This document shows positions 52,561 to 61,771 of a stretch of DNA of 64,000 bases, in pieces. Numbering within the stretch: position 1 is the stretch's first letter; every line of letters begins with the position of its first letter. This stretch comes from Pseudosulfitobacter pseudonitzschiae (lineage in GTDB: Bacteria > Pseudomonadota > Alphaproteobacteria > Rhodobacterales > Rhodobacteraceae). The position numbers were made by a program, and so were the translations under genes. The DNA lies in assembly GCF_002222635.1 (NCBI RefSeq), contig NZ_CP022415.1, positions 930,001 through 994,000 on the forward strand, read 5' to 3'. The notes below the pieces were generated by a model. The model did not search any database. It saw only the letters and a list, made by a program, of their open reading frames with translations, and was not told the origin of the DNA.

Positions 52561-52598
52561 ATTAGCAAGACCGCGAAATTCACACCGGAGAGAATATC

Positions 52599-53603
52599 AT
52601 GATCAGACATCTAGGATTGGCGCTTATCTGCAGCGCAACCGCTGCGGCGGCCGAGGCCCCGCGCGTGGCGGTAGACATCGCGCCCGTCCATGCGCTGGTG
52701 GCGCAGGTGATGAAGGGGGTGGGCACGCCCGAACTGATCGTACCGCCGGGGGCGTCGCCGCACGGCTATGCGATGCGCCCGTCGCAATCGCGCAGCCTGT
52801 CCGAGGCGGATGCGGTGGTTTGGGTCGGCCCCGATCTGACGCCCTGGCTGGATGGCCCGCTGGACGCGCTTGCAAGCGATGCATCGCAACTGGTGTTGCT
52901 GGACGTGCCGCAGGTGCTGAAGTTGCAAGTACGCGAAGGCGGCGGGTTCTTGGGGCACCATCATGGGGAAGAGGATCACGGGGATCACGAGGGGCACGAT
53001 GATCATGCGGGTCATGACGATCACGCGGATCACGAAGGCCACGCGGATCATGAGGGGCATGACGATCACGCAGAGCACATGACGCATGACGATCACACGC
53101 TTGATCCGCACGCATGGCTTGCACCCGAAAATGCCGCCCTCTGGATGTTGGAAATCTCGGTGGTGTTGGGGGCGCTTGATCCAGACAATGCGCTGACCTA
53201 TGAGGCGAATGCGCGTGAAGGAGCCGCCGGACTGGCGGCGCTGACGGCTGACATCAATTCCATCCTAGAGCCCGTGCGCGGGCGTCCCTTTGTGGTTTAC
53301 CACGATGCTTACCAGTATTTCGAGCACAGCTTTGCCATGCCCGCGACCGGCGCGCTCAGCGGCGGGGACGCACAGCCTGCAGGGGCTGCACGGGTGGCCG
53401 AGATTCGCGATATGATCAGTGCTGCGGGTGCCACTTGCGTGATGTCGGAACCGCAGTTCAATCCGGGACTGGTGGCGGCTGTGGGGGCTGCGCATACCGG
53501 CGTGGCCGATCCGTTGGGCGCGTCCTTTGAATCCGGACCTGCGCTTTATGCGGATGTGTTGCGTGGGTTGGCCACATCTTTGGCGGCCTGTCTGCAAGAG
53601 TGA
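52599..53603 (+). CDS. znuA: Periplasmic zinc-binding protein ZnuA
   Basis: 334 residues. Signal peptide MIRHLGLALICSATAAAAEA. Metal ligands fit the family: His55 region (GASPHGYAMRPSQ), His171 (LDPHAWLAPENA), His in FVVYHDAYQYFEHSF, and a C-terminal Asp region (GVADPLGASFE). Between the first two ligands is a charged His-rich loop (residues 120-166, 17 His) in which every third residue from 127 to 166 is His. It hands Zn(II) to ZnuBC. Regulated by the Zur box upstream. Confidence 0.93.
   Translation: MIRHLGLALICSATAAAAEAPRVAVDIAPVHALVAQVMKGVGTPELIVPPGASPHGYAMRPSQSRSLSEADAVVWVGPDLTPWLDGPLDALASDASQLVLLDVPQVLKLQVREGGGFLGHHHGEEDHGDHEGHDDHAGHDDHADHEGHADHEGHDDHAEHMTHDDHTLDPHAWLAPENAALWMLEISVVLGALDPDNALTYEANAREGAAGLAALTADINSILEPVRGRPFVVYHDAYQYFEHSFAMPATGALSGGDAQPAGAARVAEIRDMISAAGATCVMSEPQFNPGLVAAVGAAHTGVADPLGASFESGPALYADVLRGLATSLAACLQE
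52977..53096 (+). repeat. Coding tandem repeat: fourteen consecutive x-x-His triplets in ZnuA
   Basis: Codons for His127 through His166 place His at every third residue without exception (DHGDHEGHDDHAGH and on). At the DNA level this is a 9-bp-like minisatellite built from GATCACG/GAGGGC variants, which could change length by slippage while keeping frame. Confidence 0.85.
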
Positions 53604-53610
53604 TACGAGG

Positions 53611-53670
53611 ACTGGGGGCGCTGCCCCCGGCGCTGCGCGCCTCCCCCGGAGTTTATCTGGCAAGATGAAG
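53611..53670. repeat. REP-like intergenic element common in Rhodobacterales
   Basis: After the znuA stop comes GGGGGC-gct-GCCCCC (53614-53628), then CGGCGCTGCGCGCCT and CCCCCGGAGTTTATCT followed by GGCAAGATGAAG. From memory, very similar blocks (GC hairpin plus CCCCCGGAGTATTT and a CAAGATGAAG-like end) recur between genes in Rhodobacterales genomes. Only one copy is seen in this window, so repeat status rests on that memory. Confidence 0.45.
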
Positions 53671-53679
53671 CCGGAAATG

Positions 53680-53705
53680 AAAAAGACCCCGCCCTGTAAG
53701 GGGCG
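53680..53705 (-). terminator. Intrinsic terminator downstream of phoX
   Basis: On the minus strand, CGCCC-cttaca-GGGCG (stem at 53690-53705) is followed by GGGTCTTTTT, giving a stem with a U-tract about 40 bp after the phoX stop. It may also shield znuA from readthrough. Confidence 0.7.
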
Positions 53706-53744
53706 AGATCTGGAAAATGCTGAAAAAGACTGGTTATAAATCAG

Positions 53745-55769
53745 TCAGGTGGCGATTTTACCGCCGCCTTTTTTGGTAACCACCAGCACCGAGGGGCGCG
53801 GCGGCATGGTCGGGCTGAAATCGGGCCAGCGGGTGGCCGGGTCTTCAAAAGTCGAGTTCCGCTCGAAGCCCGGATAGTTCTTGGTGCCATCGGTGCCGGG
53901 GTGCTGGACGGCCAGAAACAGCGTGTCCATTTGCTCGGTGAAATAGGGTCCGCACAGTTCGCCGCCGACGGGGCAACGAAAGAACAGTTTGGACGTGCCG
54001 CGCGCTTCGCCTTCGGTTTCCAGCGCATACAGCCCGTCGGACTTGCCGGTTTTCGCCCAGCCCGAGCCTTGGTCGGTCGAGATCCACAGACGGCCATCTG
54101 CGTCGATGGCGGCGTTGTCGGGCGAGCCGAACCAGCCGTTCTCCGAGGTGTCGGGGTTCCACTGTGCGCCCACTTCGGTCACTGTGGGATCGCCGCATTT
54201 GACCAGAATAGACCACGTGCCTTTGGTGGCTGAATGCTGGCCGCCGTCTTCCTTGATCTCGATGATGTGGCCAAAGCTGCTGTCGGCGCGCGGGTTGGCG
54301 GCGTCGGTCTGGTCGGGTTTGCGTTTGGTGTTGTTGGTCAGCATGATGTAGGCGGTACCGTCGCCGCGCGGTTGCGCGTCTTCGGGGCGGTCCATCGGCG
54401 TGGCACCCACCGCATCGGCGGCAAGGCGGGTGTCGATCAACACGTCGGCCTGGCTGGCAAAACCGTTTTCCGCCGTCAGCGGGCCGGTGCCATAGACCAG
54501 CGGCAGCCATGTCACGGTGCCGTCTTCGTCAAAGCGCGCAACGTAGAGCGTGCCATCGGTCAACAGAGAGGAGCCGAAGGTTTCATCACCTGTCACAGTG
54601 CCGTTCGAGACATATTTGTATTGATAATCAAAGCGGTTGTCGTCGCCGGAATAGATCACCAGTTTACCATCTGCCGACACGCAGGTTTCCGCACCCTCGT
54701 GGCGGAAGCGGCCCAGAGCGGTGTGTTTGATCGGGGTCGCATCGGGGTTGCGCGGGTCAACTTCGACAATCCAGCCCCAGCGGTTCGGCTCTTGCGGTTC
54801 GAGGTCGATGTTCCAATGGTCGTGGAATTTGCCCCACGCGTACCAGCGGCCAGGCACGCCATAGCGTTTCATCTGCTTGGGTTCGGGATGGGCCGAAATG
54901 TCGGGGTTGCCGTCTGCGTCCAGCTTGTCGGACCAGAAGTAGCCGTGGAAGTTTTCCTCGGCCATCAGGTAGGTGCCCCAAGGGGTTATACCGCCAGCGC
55001 AGTTGTTGACGGTGCCCATCACGGTCATCCCTGCGGGATCGGCATTGGTTTGCATCCGCGGATGACCGGCGGCAGGACCGGCCAAGGTCATTTGCGTGTT
55101 CAGCGGCGTGATGCGGCGGTTGTACGGGCTGTCACGAACCAGTTCCCATTTACCATCCGCGTTGCGGGCGATCTCGACCACAGTGCCGCCGTGGGCGGCC
55201 ATTTCGATGTCGATCAATTCGGCTGTCATGCCTGCAAAATCAACTGCGTCCTGACGGCCAAGGCCGGGAAACATGACTTCTTCGTTGGTGTATTCATGGT
55301 TGATGCAAAGCAGCCCGCGATCGGGATTGCCGTCCAGCGGGGTAAAGCCGACATAGTCATTGTTGTAGCCGAATTGCTGCAACTGGGCGGCGGCGGTCTG
55401 GTTCATCACGTCGAACTCGGGCGCTTCGGCGGTGATCGGGTCACCCCAGCGCAGCAATATGTCCGCGTCATAGCCTTCGGCGATGTGGTGGGTGGTGTCG
55501 TTGCCCCATGACAGTTCGTCAAAAGCATAGCGCGAGGTGGTGGTGGCGTGGGCGGGCGGCGTCGCGATCATGGCGGCGGTGCCAAACAGGGCTGTGGTCG
55601 CGGTCACACCCAATGTGCCGCGCAGGATATCGCGGCGCGAATAGCGCGCAGCGATCACGTCGCCGATGGTGCGGCCGAGGTTGGGGTTGGTGGGGATGTC
55701 GTCGAAGGCCTCGTAGGCTTCTGCTTTGTTACCGATGTCGGGGGCGTTGATGATGCTGCGGCGATTCAT
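53745..55769 (-). CDS. phoX: PhoX family alkaline phosphatase (DUF839), Tat-exported
   Basis: 674 residues. An N-terminal cytoplasmic segment is followed by a Tat signal around residues 44-75: YSRRDILRGTLGVTATTALF with a twin Arg, ending near AHA. The mature domain is the calcium/iron-dependent PhoX fold (RGLLCINHEYTNEEVMFPGL, NCAGGITPWGTYLMAEENFH, VYSGDDNRFDYQYKYVSN-like, DGRLWISTDQGSGWAKTG). It releases phosphate from organic esters in the periplasm and is common in marine bacteria. A Pho-box-like direct repeat lies 55 bp upstream. Confidence 0.92.
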   Translation of the reverse strand: MNRRSIINAPDIGNKAEAYEAFDDIPTNPNLGRTIGDVIAARYSRRDILRGTLGVTATTALFGTAAMIATPPAHATTTSRYAFDELSWGNDTTHHIAEGYDADILLRWGDPITAEAPEFDVMNQTAAAQLQQFGYNNDYVGFTPLDGNPDRGLLCINHEYTNEEVMFPGLGRQDAVDFAGMTAELIDIEMAAHGGTVVEIARNADGKWELVRDSPYNRRITPLNTQMTLAGPAAGHPRMQTNADPAGMTVMGTVNNCAGGITPWGTYLMAEENFHGYFWSDKLDADGNPDISAHPEPKQMKRYGVPGRWYAWGKFHDHWNIDLEPQEPNRWGWIVEVDPRNPDATPIKHTALGRFRHEGAETCVSADGKLVIYSGDDNRFDYQYKYVSNGTVTGDETFGSSLLTDGTLYVARFDEDGTVTWLPLVYGTGPLTAENGFASQADVLIDTRLAADAVGATPMDRPEDAQPRGDGTAYIMLTNNTKRKPDQTDAANPRADSSFGHIIEIKEDGGQHSATKGTWSILVKCGDPTVTEVGAQWNPDTSENGWFGSPDNAAIDADGRLWISTDQGSGWAKTGKSDGLYALETEGEARGTSKLFFRCPVGGELCGPYFTEQMDTLFLAVQHPGTDGTKNYPGFERNSTFEDPATRWPDFSPTMPPRPSVLVVTKKGGGKIAT

Positions 55770-55823
55770 TTGGGTGTGTCCTCACAGGGGCATGGCGAAG
55801 TGCCCACCGGATGCCGCAAAAGT

Positions 55824-55841
55824 GTGACGACGACGTGACGA
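55824..55841 (-). promoter_or_regulatory. Candidate Pho box upstream of phoX
   Basis: On the minus strand TCGTCAC-GTCG-TCGTCAC gives two identical 7-bp direct repeats with an 11-bp period, the geometry of PhoB half-sites (CTGTCAT-N4-CTGTCAT type). The sequence match is only partial. It lies 55 bp upstream of the phoX start. Confidence 0.4.
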
Positions 55842-56026
55842 CAGGACGCACTGGATGGAATTTCGGGGAGCGTATCCGAATTTTTCAGGGGACCGTGGTG
55901 CCGTAGCGGGGTGGATTGGTGCAGGTTTCGGCCGGTCGCGGGGTTGCAGGTCGGAAATGGCGATACTAAGACTCAGGTAACACCTTTGCAGGTATGGTCC
56001 GGCAGAGGCTGACGAGGCAGGAACCC

Positions 56027-56668
56027 ATGCACGATCCCATCGACACATATATGAACACACTGGTCCCAATGGTTGTGGAGCAGACAAGCCGCGGCGAACG
56101 CGCCTATGATATTTTCTCGCGTCTGCTGAAAGAGCGGATCATTTTCCTTTCCGGTCCGGTGCATGACGGCATGTCATCGCTGATCGTGGCACAGTTGCTG
56201 CACCTCGAGGCGGAAAATCCCAGCAAGGAAATCAGCATGTATATCAACAGCCCCGGCGGCGTTGTGACATCTGGTTTGTCGATCTACGACACGATGCAAT
56301 ACATCAAACCCAAGGTCAGCACGCTGGTCATCGGGCAGGCGGCTTCGATGGGATCGTTGTTGTTGACGGCGGGCGCAGAAGGTATGCGTTTCTCGCTGCC
56401 CAACAGCCGTGTGATGGTGCACCAGCCCTCTGGTGGTTATCAGGGTCAGGCAACCGACATCATGATTCACGCGCAGGAAACGCAAAAGCTGAAAACGCGC
56501 CTGAACGAGATTTATGTGCGTCACACCGGCCAGACTTTGGAAAAAGTCGAAGCAGCGCTGGAGCGTGATAATTTCATGTCGCCCGACGAGGCCAAGGACT
56601 GGGGCCTGATCGACGAGATCGTCGAGAACCGCAGCAAGGCCGAAGAGGCCAAAGACGACGCCAAGTAA
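56027..56668 (+). CDS. clpP: ATP-dependent Clp protease proteolytic subunit ClpP
   Basis: 213 residues from ATG 56027; an upstream in-frame start at 55994 is not conserved. The catalytic triad is present: Ser107 ([10 protein letters not shown]), His132 (VMVHQPSGG) and Asp181 (LERDNFM). [20 protein letters not shown] is the usual N-terminal block. It forms a two-ring protease with ClpX, whose gene starts 154 bp downstream. Confidence 0.97.
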   Translation: MHDPIDTYMNTLVPMVVEQTSRGERAYDIFSRLLKERIIFLSGPVHDGMSSLIVAQLLHLEAENPSKEISMYINSPGGVVTSGLSIYDTMQYIKPKVSTLVIGQAASMGSLLLTAGAEGMRFSLPNSRVMVHQPSGGYQGQATDIMIHAQETQKLKTRLNEIYVRHTGQTLEKVEAALERDNFMSPDEAKDWGLIDEIVENRSKAEEAKDDAK

Positions 56669-56822
56669 AGGGCGCAATGTCCGTGTGACGTCATTGGGCG
56701 ATCGGGCATTTTGACATTGTGGACGGTCTGGGGCTGGCCTAAACTGGCCCCGACATCCGCGAAACAGGCTGCTGCGGCATCGGGCGTGGCAGTGATAAAC
56801 GGCAAAACCTGAAAGGGTGGAC

Positions 56823-58088
56823 ATGGCGAACAATTCAGGCGGCGACAGCAAAAATACGCTTTATTGCAGTTTTTGCGGCAAAAGCCAGCACGAGGTCCGC
56901 AAGCTGATTGCAGGGCCCACGGTGTTCATCTGTGATGAATGCGTCGAGCTGTGCATGGACATCATCCGCGAAGAGACCAAGGCCAGCGGGCTGAAGTCGA
57001 CCGACGGTGTGCCGACGCCCAAGGACATCTGCGGCGTGCTCGACGATTATGTGATCGGTCAGGCGATGGCCAAGCGTGTGCTTTCGGTGGCCGTGCACAA
57101 CCACTATAAACGGTTGAACCACGCCCAAAAGGGCGGGGATATCGAACTTTCGAAATCGAACATCCTGCTGATCGGCCCCACCGGCTGCGGCAAGACGCTG
57201 CTTGCGCAAACGCTGGCGCGAATTCTGGATGTGCCGTTCACGATGGCAGATGCCACCACGCTGACCGAAGCCGGTTATGTGGGCGAGGATGTCGAGAACA
57301 TCATCCTCAAGCTGTTGCAATCCAGCGAATACAACGTTGAACGTGCGCAACGCGGCATCGTCTATATCGACGAAGTCGACAAGATCACCCGCAAGTCGGA
57401 AAACCCGTCGATCACCCGCGATGTCTCGGGCGAGGGCGTGCAGCAGGCGCTGTTGAAGCTAATGGAGGGCACAGTGGCATCTGTGCCACCGCAGGGCGGG
57501 CGCAAGCATCCGCAGCAGGAATTCCTGCAAGTGGATACCACGAACATCCTGTTCATCTGCGGCGGGGCTTTTGCGGGTCTTGACCGGATCATCGCAGCGC
57601 GCGGCAAAGGGTCGGCTATGGGCTTTGGTGCCGATGTGCGCGACAATGACGAACGCGGCGTGGGCGAGATATTTACCGATCTCGAGCCCGAGGATCTGTT
57701 GAAATTCGGTTTGATTCCTGAATTTGTCGGACGTCTGCCGGTTCTGGCAACGCTTGAAGATCTGGATGAAGATGCGCTGGTCACGATCCTGACCCAGCCC
57801 AAGAACGCGCTGGTCAAACAATATCAGCGTCTGTTCGAGCTGGAAGATACGGCGCTGACCTTTACCGATGATGCGCTGACCGCGATTGCAAAACGCGCGA
57901 TCCAACGCAAAACCGGTGCGCGGGGCCTGCGGTCGATTCTGGAAGATATTCTTCTGGACACCATGTTCGAACTGCCCGGCCTGGACAGCGTAACCGAAGT
58001 GGTTGTCAACGAAGAGGCGGTCAATTCTGACGCCGCCCCGCTGATGATCCACGCCGATGCGGAAAAAACACCTGCTACAGCGGGCTAA
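56823..58088 (+). CDS. clpX: ATP-dependent Clp protease ATPase subunit ClpX
   Basis: 421 residues from ATG 56823. The zinc domain has Cys15, Cys18, Cys37 and Cys40 ([25 protein letters not shown]). Walker [16 protein letters not shown] is at 118-132, Walker [10 protein letters not shown], and sensor/C-domain [20 protein letters not shown]. It unfolds tagged proteins for ClpP. Followed by a good intrinsic terminator. Confidence 0.97.
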   Translation: MANNSGGDSKNTLYCSFCGKSQHEVRKLIAGPTVFICDECVELCMDIIREETKASGLKSTDGVPTPKDICGVLDDYVIGQAMAKRVLSVAVHNHYKRLNHAQKGGDIELSKSNILLIGPTGCGKTLLAQTLARILDVPFTMADATTLTEAGYVGEDVENIILKLLQSSEYNVERAQRGIVYIDEVDKITRKSENPSITRDVSGEGVQQALLKLMEGTVASVPPQGGRKHPQQEFLQVDTTNILFICGGAFAGLDRIIAARGKGSAMGFGADVRDNDERGVGEIFTDLEPEDLLKFGLIPEFVGRLPVLATLEDLDEDALVTILTQPKNALVKQYQRLFELEDTALTFTDDALTAIAKRAIQRKTGARGLRSILEDILLDTMFELPGLDSVTEVVVNEEAVNSDAAPLMIHADAEKTPATAG

Positions 58089-58112
58089 GGCGGCTGCCTT
58101 GGATAATGTGAC

Positions 58113-58140
58113 AAAGGCGGTGCGCAAGCGCCGCCTTTTT
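58113..58140 (+). terminator. Intrinsic terminator of clpX
   Basis: AAAGGCGG-TGCGC-aa-GCGC-CGCC followed by TTTTT: a GC-rich stem with a U-tract about 25 bp after the clpX stop. Its A-rich 5' side lets it work weakly in the other direction too. Confidence 0.85.
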
Positions 58141-58163
58141 CGTGGCAACAGTGGAAATACGAC

Positions 58164-58526
58164 ATGACAATCAAACGGATACACTCAGGCGGCGCATTCG
58201 AGGCCAAGATTGGCTATTGCCGCGCCGTGGTTGCGGGCGGCTTTGTCCATGTGGCGGGCACCGTGGGGCAGGGCGACACCGTCGAGGCGCAATGTGCCGA
58301 TGCTCTGGCGATCATTGGCAAGGTGCTGACCGAGGCAGGCAGCGGATTCGAAAACGCAGTGCGCGTGACCTATATGCTGCCCAACGCGGCCGATTTCGAA
58401 GCCTGTTGGCCCAAGCTGCAAGAGACATTTGGCGCCAACCCGCCCGTTGCCACGATGATCGAATGTGGTCTGATCGACCCCAAATACCTGATCGAGATCG
58501 AAGTGACGGCGCTGGCGGGCGCGTAA
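58164..58526 (+). CDS. RidA family protein
   Basis: 120 residues of the YjgF/RidA fold: [60 protein letters not shown] with a C-terminal Glu. It lacks the canonical NYPARSTVEV-like Arg block (reads [11 protein letters not shown]), so it is probably of a RidA side family (Rid3-7-like) and not a proven 2-aminoacrylate deaminase. Separate from the neighbouring clpX unit because of the terminator. Role unknown. Confidence 0.82.
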   Translation: MTIKRIHSGGAFEAKIGYCRAVVAGGFVHVAGTVGQGDTVEAQCADALAIIGKVLTEAGSGFENAVRVTYMLPNAADFEACWPKLQETFGANPPVATMIECGLIDPKYLIEIEVTALAGA

Positions 58527-58614
58527 CCGCCCGAATAGCCGTCCGTGCGCACCTGTCCACTGGACCTTGGGCGCGGTATGCGGCATAGACATGACAAAGC
58601 TTTCGGAGGCCGAA

Positions 58615-58998
58615 ATGGGTATTCTCAAATCAATGTTGCGCGCGGTGACGTGGTGGAACGGGCAAACCCTGAACACCCAACTGTTCACATGGCGCAAGGG
58701 CAACAAAGTGGGCGAAGATGCCGAGGGCAATATTTTCTACCGCAATGCCGACGACAGTAAACGCTGGGTGATCTTCAACGGCGAGGCGGAAGCAACGCGC
58801 GTTGATCCCAACTGGCACGGCTGGCTGCACCACACATGGGACGAGCCGCCCACGGACAAGCCGTTGGTTCATAAGCCGTGGGAAAAACCGCATCAGGAAA
58901 ACCTGACCGGCACCCCGTCGGCCTATGCGCCTGCGGGTTCGATCCGCCGCGTGCAGCCTGCGGACCGCACCGATTACGAGGCGTGGAGCCCCGAGTAA
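58615..58998 (+). CDS. NADH:ubiquinone oxidoreductase subunit NDUFA12
   Basis: 127 residues from ATG 58615 with TCGGAGG upstream; a longer open frame starts at 58567 but is not needed. [40 protein letters not shown] and [10 protein letters not shown] match the alphaproteobacterial/mitochondrial NDUFA12 (B17.2) accessory subunit of complex I. Stands at the head of the block followed directly by mlaD. Confidence 0.92.
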   Translation: MGILKSMLRAVTWWNGQTLNTQLFTWRKGNKVGEDAEGNIFYRNADDSKRWVIFNGEAEATRVDPNWHGWLHHTWDEPPTDKPLVHKPWEKPHQENLTGTPSAYAPAGSIRRVQPADRTDYEAWSPE

Positions 58999-59457
58999 AT
59001 GTCTGAAAACACAACAGAAGTTTTGGTGGGCGGTGTTGTGCTGGCTGCTGCTGTGGCCTTTGGCATCTATGCGGCACAAGTGGCAGGTCTGAAAACAGGC
59101 GGTGACAGCTACCCGTTGCAAGCCAGCTTTCGCAGCCTTGAGGGTGTAAGCGTCGGCACCGATGTGCGGTTGGCGGGCGTCAAGGTGGGCACCGTGTCTG
59201 GTGTTTCGCTGAACCCTGAAACTTTTCGCGCAGATACCACTGTGGCGGTGTCCAAATCTATCGAAATTCCTGACGACAGCGCCATCGTGATCAGCTCCGA
59301 AGGGTTGCTGGGCGGCAATTTTGTCGAGATATTCCCCGGTGGATCGCCCTTTTACTTCGAGCCGGGCGATGTGATCGCCGACACCCAAGGGGCCGTGTCC
59401 CTGATTTCACTGTTGTTGAAATTCGTCAGCGGCGGCAGTGAAGAGGCGGCACAGTGA
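58999..59457 (+). CDS. mlaD: MlaD-type MCE-domain lipid transport protein
   Basis: 152 residues: an N-terminal membrane anchor (VLVGGVVLAAAVAFGIYAAQ) and one MCE domain (YPLQASFRSLEGVSVGTDVR, LAGVKVGTVSGVSLNPE, SSEGLLGGNFVEIFPG). This fits MlaD, which binds phospholipid between the membranes. No mlaE or mlaF gene lies beside it. The gene follows NDUFA12 with no gap and overlaps the DUF2155 gene by 4 bp. Confidence 0.9.
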   Translation: MSENTTEVLVGGVVLAAAVAFGIYAAQVAGLKTGGDSYPLQASFRSLEGVSVGTDVRLAGVKVGTVSGVSLNPETFRADTTVAVSKSIEIPDDSAIVISSEGLLGGNFVEIFPGGSPFYFEPGDVIADTQGAVSLISLLLKFVSGGSEEAAQ

Positions 59458-59813
59458 AACGCCTTTTGATGGCTTTGGGGCTGATGGCCCTTGCGGTGCC
59501 TGTGGCCGCGCAAGAAACCGCAACTGCGGACGGCGCGGTTTTGCGTGGGTTGGACACGTTCAACGGCCACGTCACCGATATGGAAATTGCTGCAGGCCAA
59601 AGCTTTAAGTTCGGACATCTGAACATCGTGCTGCGCGAATGCCGCTATCCTGCGGGCAACCCTGCGGGCGATGCATTTGCTTCGATTGAAGTTAGTCAGC
59701 AGGGCCGTGAAGGGGTGATTTTTTCCGGCTGGATGATCGCCTCGTCTCCGGCGCTAAGTGCTATGGAACACCCGCGCTACGACGTTTGGGTGCTGCGCTG
59801 CACCACCTCCTGA
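59454..59813 (+). CDS. DUF2155 domain exported protein
   Basis: 119 residues. Signal peptide MKRLLMALGLMALAVPVAAQ. The mature part LDTFNGHVTDMEIAAGQSFK and LRECRYPAGNPAGDAFASIE, FSGWMIASSPALSAMEHPRY match DUF2155, which occurs in Rhodobacterales next to mlaD and aat. Two Cys (LRECRY, LRCTTS) may form a disulfide. Function unknown; a periplasmic or envelope role is likely. It overlaps the convergent aat gene by 37 bp. Confidence 0.88.
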   Translation: MKRLLMALGLMALAVPVAAQETATADGAVLRGLDTFNGHVTDMEIAAGQSFKFGHLNIVLRECRYPAGNPAGDAFASIEVSQQGREGVIFSGWMIASSPALSAMEHPRYDVWVLRCTTS

Positions 59814-60409
59814 AGGGTGGCGGGGGGCAGCGTGGTAAAGCTGGCCTTGCCGTTTAACGCACGCTCCAACATCTTGTGATAGGCCGCGCGTGACACTTCG
59901 ATACCACCCAGCGATGCCAGATGGTCGGTCAGAAACTGCGTGTCGAACAGGGTAAAACCGCAACGTCGCAGATGATCAACACAGGCCCCCAGTGCCATTT
60001 TGGATGCATTTGTGCGCCGTGAAAACATGCTTTCGCCAAAGAACGCAGTGCCCAAGGTCACCCCGTAAACTCCGCCTACCAGTTCCCGCCCTTCGTGAAT
60101 CTCGAAGGAATGAGCGTGTCCCAGATTGTGCAGGGCATTGTAAAGGCTGCGAATCTCGGCATTGATCCAGGTTTCGGCGCGGTCGGCACAGGCTTCGACG
60201 GTGCCGTCGAAGTCTGCGTTGATCGCCACCCGCCAAGTACTGCGCCGCATGGCGCGGGCAAGGCTGCGGGACATGTGGAACCCGTCCAGCGGCATGACCC
60301 CGCGCCTGCGCGGATCGACCCAGAAAATTTCCGGATCGTCGCGGTGTTCTGCCATCGGGAAAATCCCGATGCTGTAGCCGTGCAGCAGAATCTCTGGCGT
60401 GAGATCCAT
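59777..60409 (-). CDS. aat: Leucyl/phenylalanyl-tRNA-protein transferase
   Basis: 210 residues. LLHGYSIGIFPMAEHRDDPE, FWVDPRRRGVMPLDGFHMSR, GGVYGVTLGTAFFGESMFS and FTLFDTQFLTDHLASLGG are the Aat blocks. It adds Leu or Phe to proteins with basic N termini, feeding the N-end-rule/ClpAP pathway. Its start coincides with the accC stop (1-bp overlap), so it is part of the accBC-aat operon. Confidence 0.95.
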   Translation of the reverse strand: MDLTPEILLHGYSIGIFPMAEHRDDPEIFWVDPRRRGVMPLDGFHMSRSLARAMRRSTWRVAINADFDGTVEACADRAETWINAEIRSLYNALHNLGHAHSFEIHEGRELVGGVYGVTLGTAFFGESMFSRRTNASKMALGACVDHLRRCGFTLFDTQFLTDHLASLGGIEVSRAAYHKMLERALNGKASFTTLPPATLQEVVQRSTQTS

Positions 60410-61761
60410 TATGCAGGCTGCAGATGCGTCTCCAGCCAGTGTTCCAGCCAGTGAATGTTGTAGTTGCCCGAATGGATGTCAGGCTCTTGCAGCAGCGCAT
60501 CAAACAGCGGGATGGTGGTGTCCACCCCGTCCACGATCAGTTCGCCCAAGGCACGGTGCAGACGCGCCAGTGCTTCGGGCCGGTCACGACCATGAACGAT
60601 CAGCTTGCCGATCAGGCTGTCGTAATAGGGCGGGATCGAATAGCCGTCATAGAGGGCTGAATCCATCCGAACGCCCAGACCGCCAGGCGCATGATATTGC
60701 GTGATCCGGCCGGGGCAGGGCGCAAAATTGGGCAAACGCTCGGCGTTGATGCGGACTTCGATAGCGTGGCCGTTGATCTTCAGATCGTCCTGCGTGAACG
60801 ACATCGGCAGGCCAGCGGCCACACGGATTTGTTCACGCACCAGATCGACGCCGAAAACCCCTTCGGTTACAGGGTGCTCCACCTGAAGACGGGTGTTCAT
60901 TTCGATAAAATAGAACTCGCCGTTTTCATACAGAAATTCGATCGTGCCCGCACCGATATAGTTGATGTTGGCGCAGGCGTCGGCGCAGATTTTGCCAATG
61001 CGGTCGCGTTCTTCTTGGGTGATCGTGGGGCCGGGTGCCTCTTCGAACACTTTCTGGTGACGCCGTTGCAGCGAACAGTCCCGCTCGCCCAGATGCACCG
61101 CGTTGCCCTTGCCGTCGCCAAAGACCTGAATTTCGATGTGGCGCGGCGTGGTTAGATATTTCTCGATATAGACTTCGTCGTTGCCGAAGTTCGATTTGCC
61201 CTCGGCGCGGGCGGTCATAAACGCCTTTTCCATCTCGGCGGCGGATTGGGCGACTTTCATGCCCTTGCCCCCACCACCGGCCGTTGCCTTGATGATGACG
61301 GGATAGCCCATTTCGACGCCAATACGCTTGGCGTCTTCCAGCGTGTCCACGCCGCCATCGGATCCGGGCACACAGGGCACGCCCAGCTTTTTCATCGTAT
61401 CCTTGGCAGTGATCTTGTCGCCCATGACTCGGATGTGGTCGGCGGTCGGGCCGATAAAGGTCAGGTCATGATCCTGAATAATCTGCACAAAGCTGGCATT
61501 TTCGGACAGGAAACCATAGCCGGGGTGAATCGCCTCGGCTCCAGTGATTTCGCAGGCTGCGATGATCGATGGGATCGACAGATAGGACTGTGCGGATGCG
61601 GGCGGGCCGATGCAGACGCTTTCGTCTGCCATGCGCACGTGCATTGCATCACTATCGGCGGTCGAATGGACCGCAACACTGCCGATTCCCATTTCGCGGG
61701 CCGCGCGGATGACGCGCAGGGCAATCTCTCCACGGTTGGCAATCAGGATTTTATTAAACAT
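60409..61761 (-). CDS. accC: Acetyl-CoA carboxylase biotin carboxylase AccC
   Basis: 450 residues. ILIANRGEIALRVIRAAREM at the N terminus, ATP-grasp loop ATAGGGGKGMKVAQSAAEME, EMNTRLQVEHPVTEGVFGVD and RINAERLPNFAPCPGRITQY. It carboxylates the biotin on AccB in fatty-acid synthesis. It follows accB by 10 bp and overlaps aat by 1 bp. Confidence 0.96.
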   Translation of the reverse strand: MFNKILIANRGEIALRVIRAAREMGIGSVAVHSTADSDAMHVRMADESVCIGPPASAQSYLSIPSIIAACEITGAEAIHPGYGFLSENASFVQIIQDHDLTFIGPTADHIRVMGDKITAKDTMKKLGVPCVPGSDGGVDTLEDAKRIGVEMGYPVIIKATAGGGGKGMKVAQSAAEMEKAFMTARAEGKSNFGNDEVYIEKYLTTPRHIEIQVFGDGKGNAVHLGERDCSLQRRHQKVFEEAPGPTITQEERDRIGKICADACANINYIGAGTIEFLYENGEFYFIEMNTRLQVEHPVTEGVFGVDLVREQIRVAAGLPMSFTQDDLKINGHAIEVRINAERLPNFAPCPGRITQYHAPGGLGVRMDSALYDGYSIPPYYDSLIGKLIVHGRDRPEALARLHRALGELIVDGVDTTIPLFDALLQEPDIHSGNYNIHWLEHWLETHLQPA

Positions 61762-61771
61762 TGTCAGATCC

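Noticed and set aside
52956-53096. Possible CRISPR or non-coding tandem array
   Set aside because: The repeats are in-frame codons of the ZnuA histidine loop. They have no spacers and no constant repeat length as in CRISPR.
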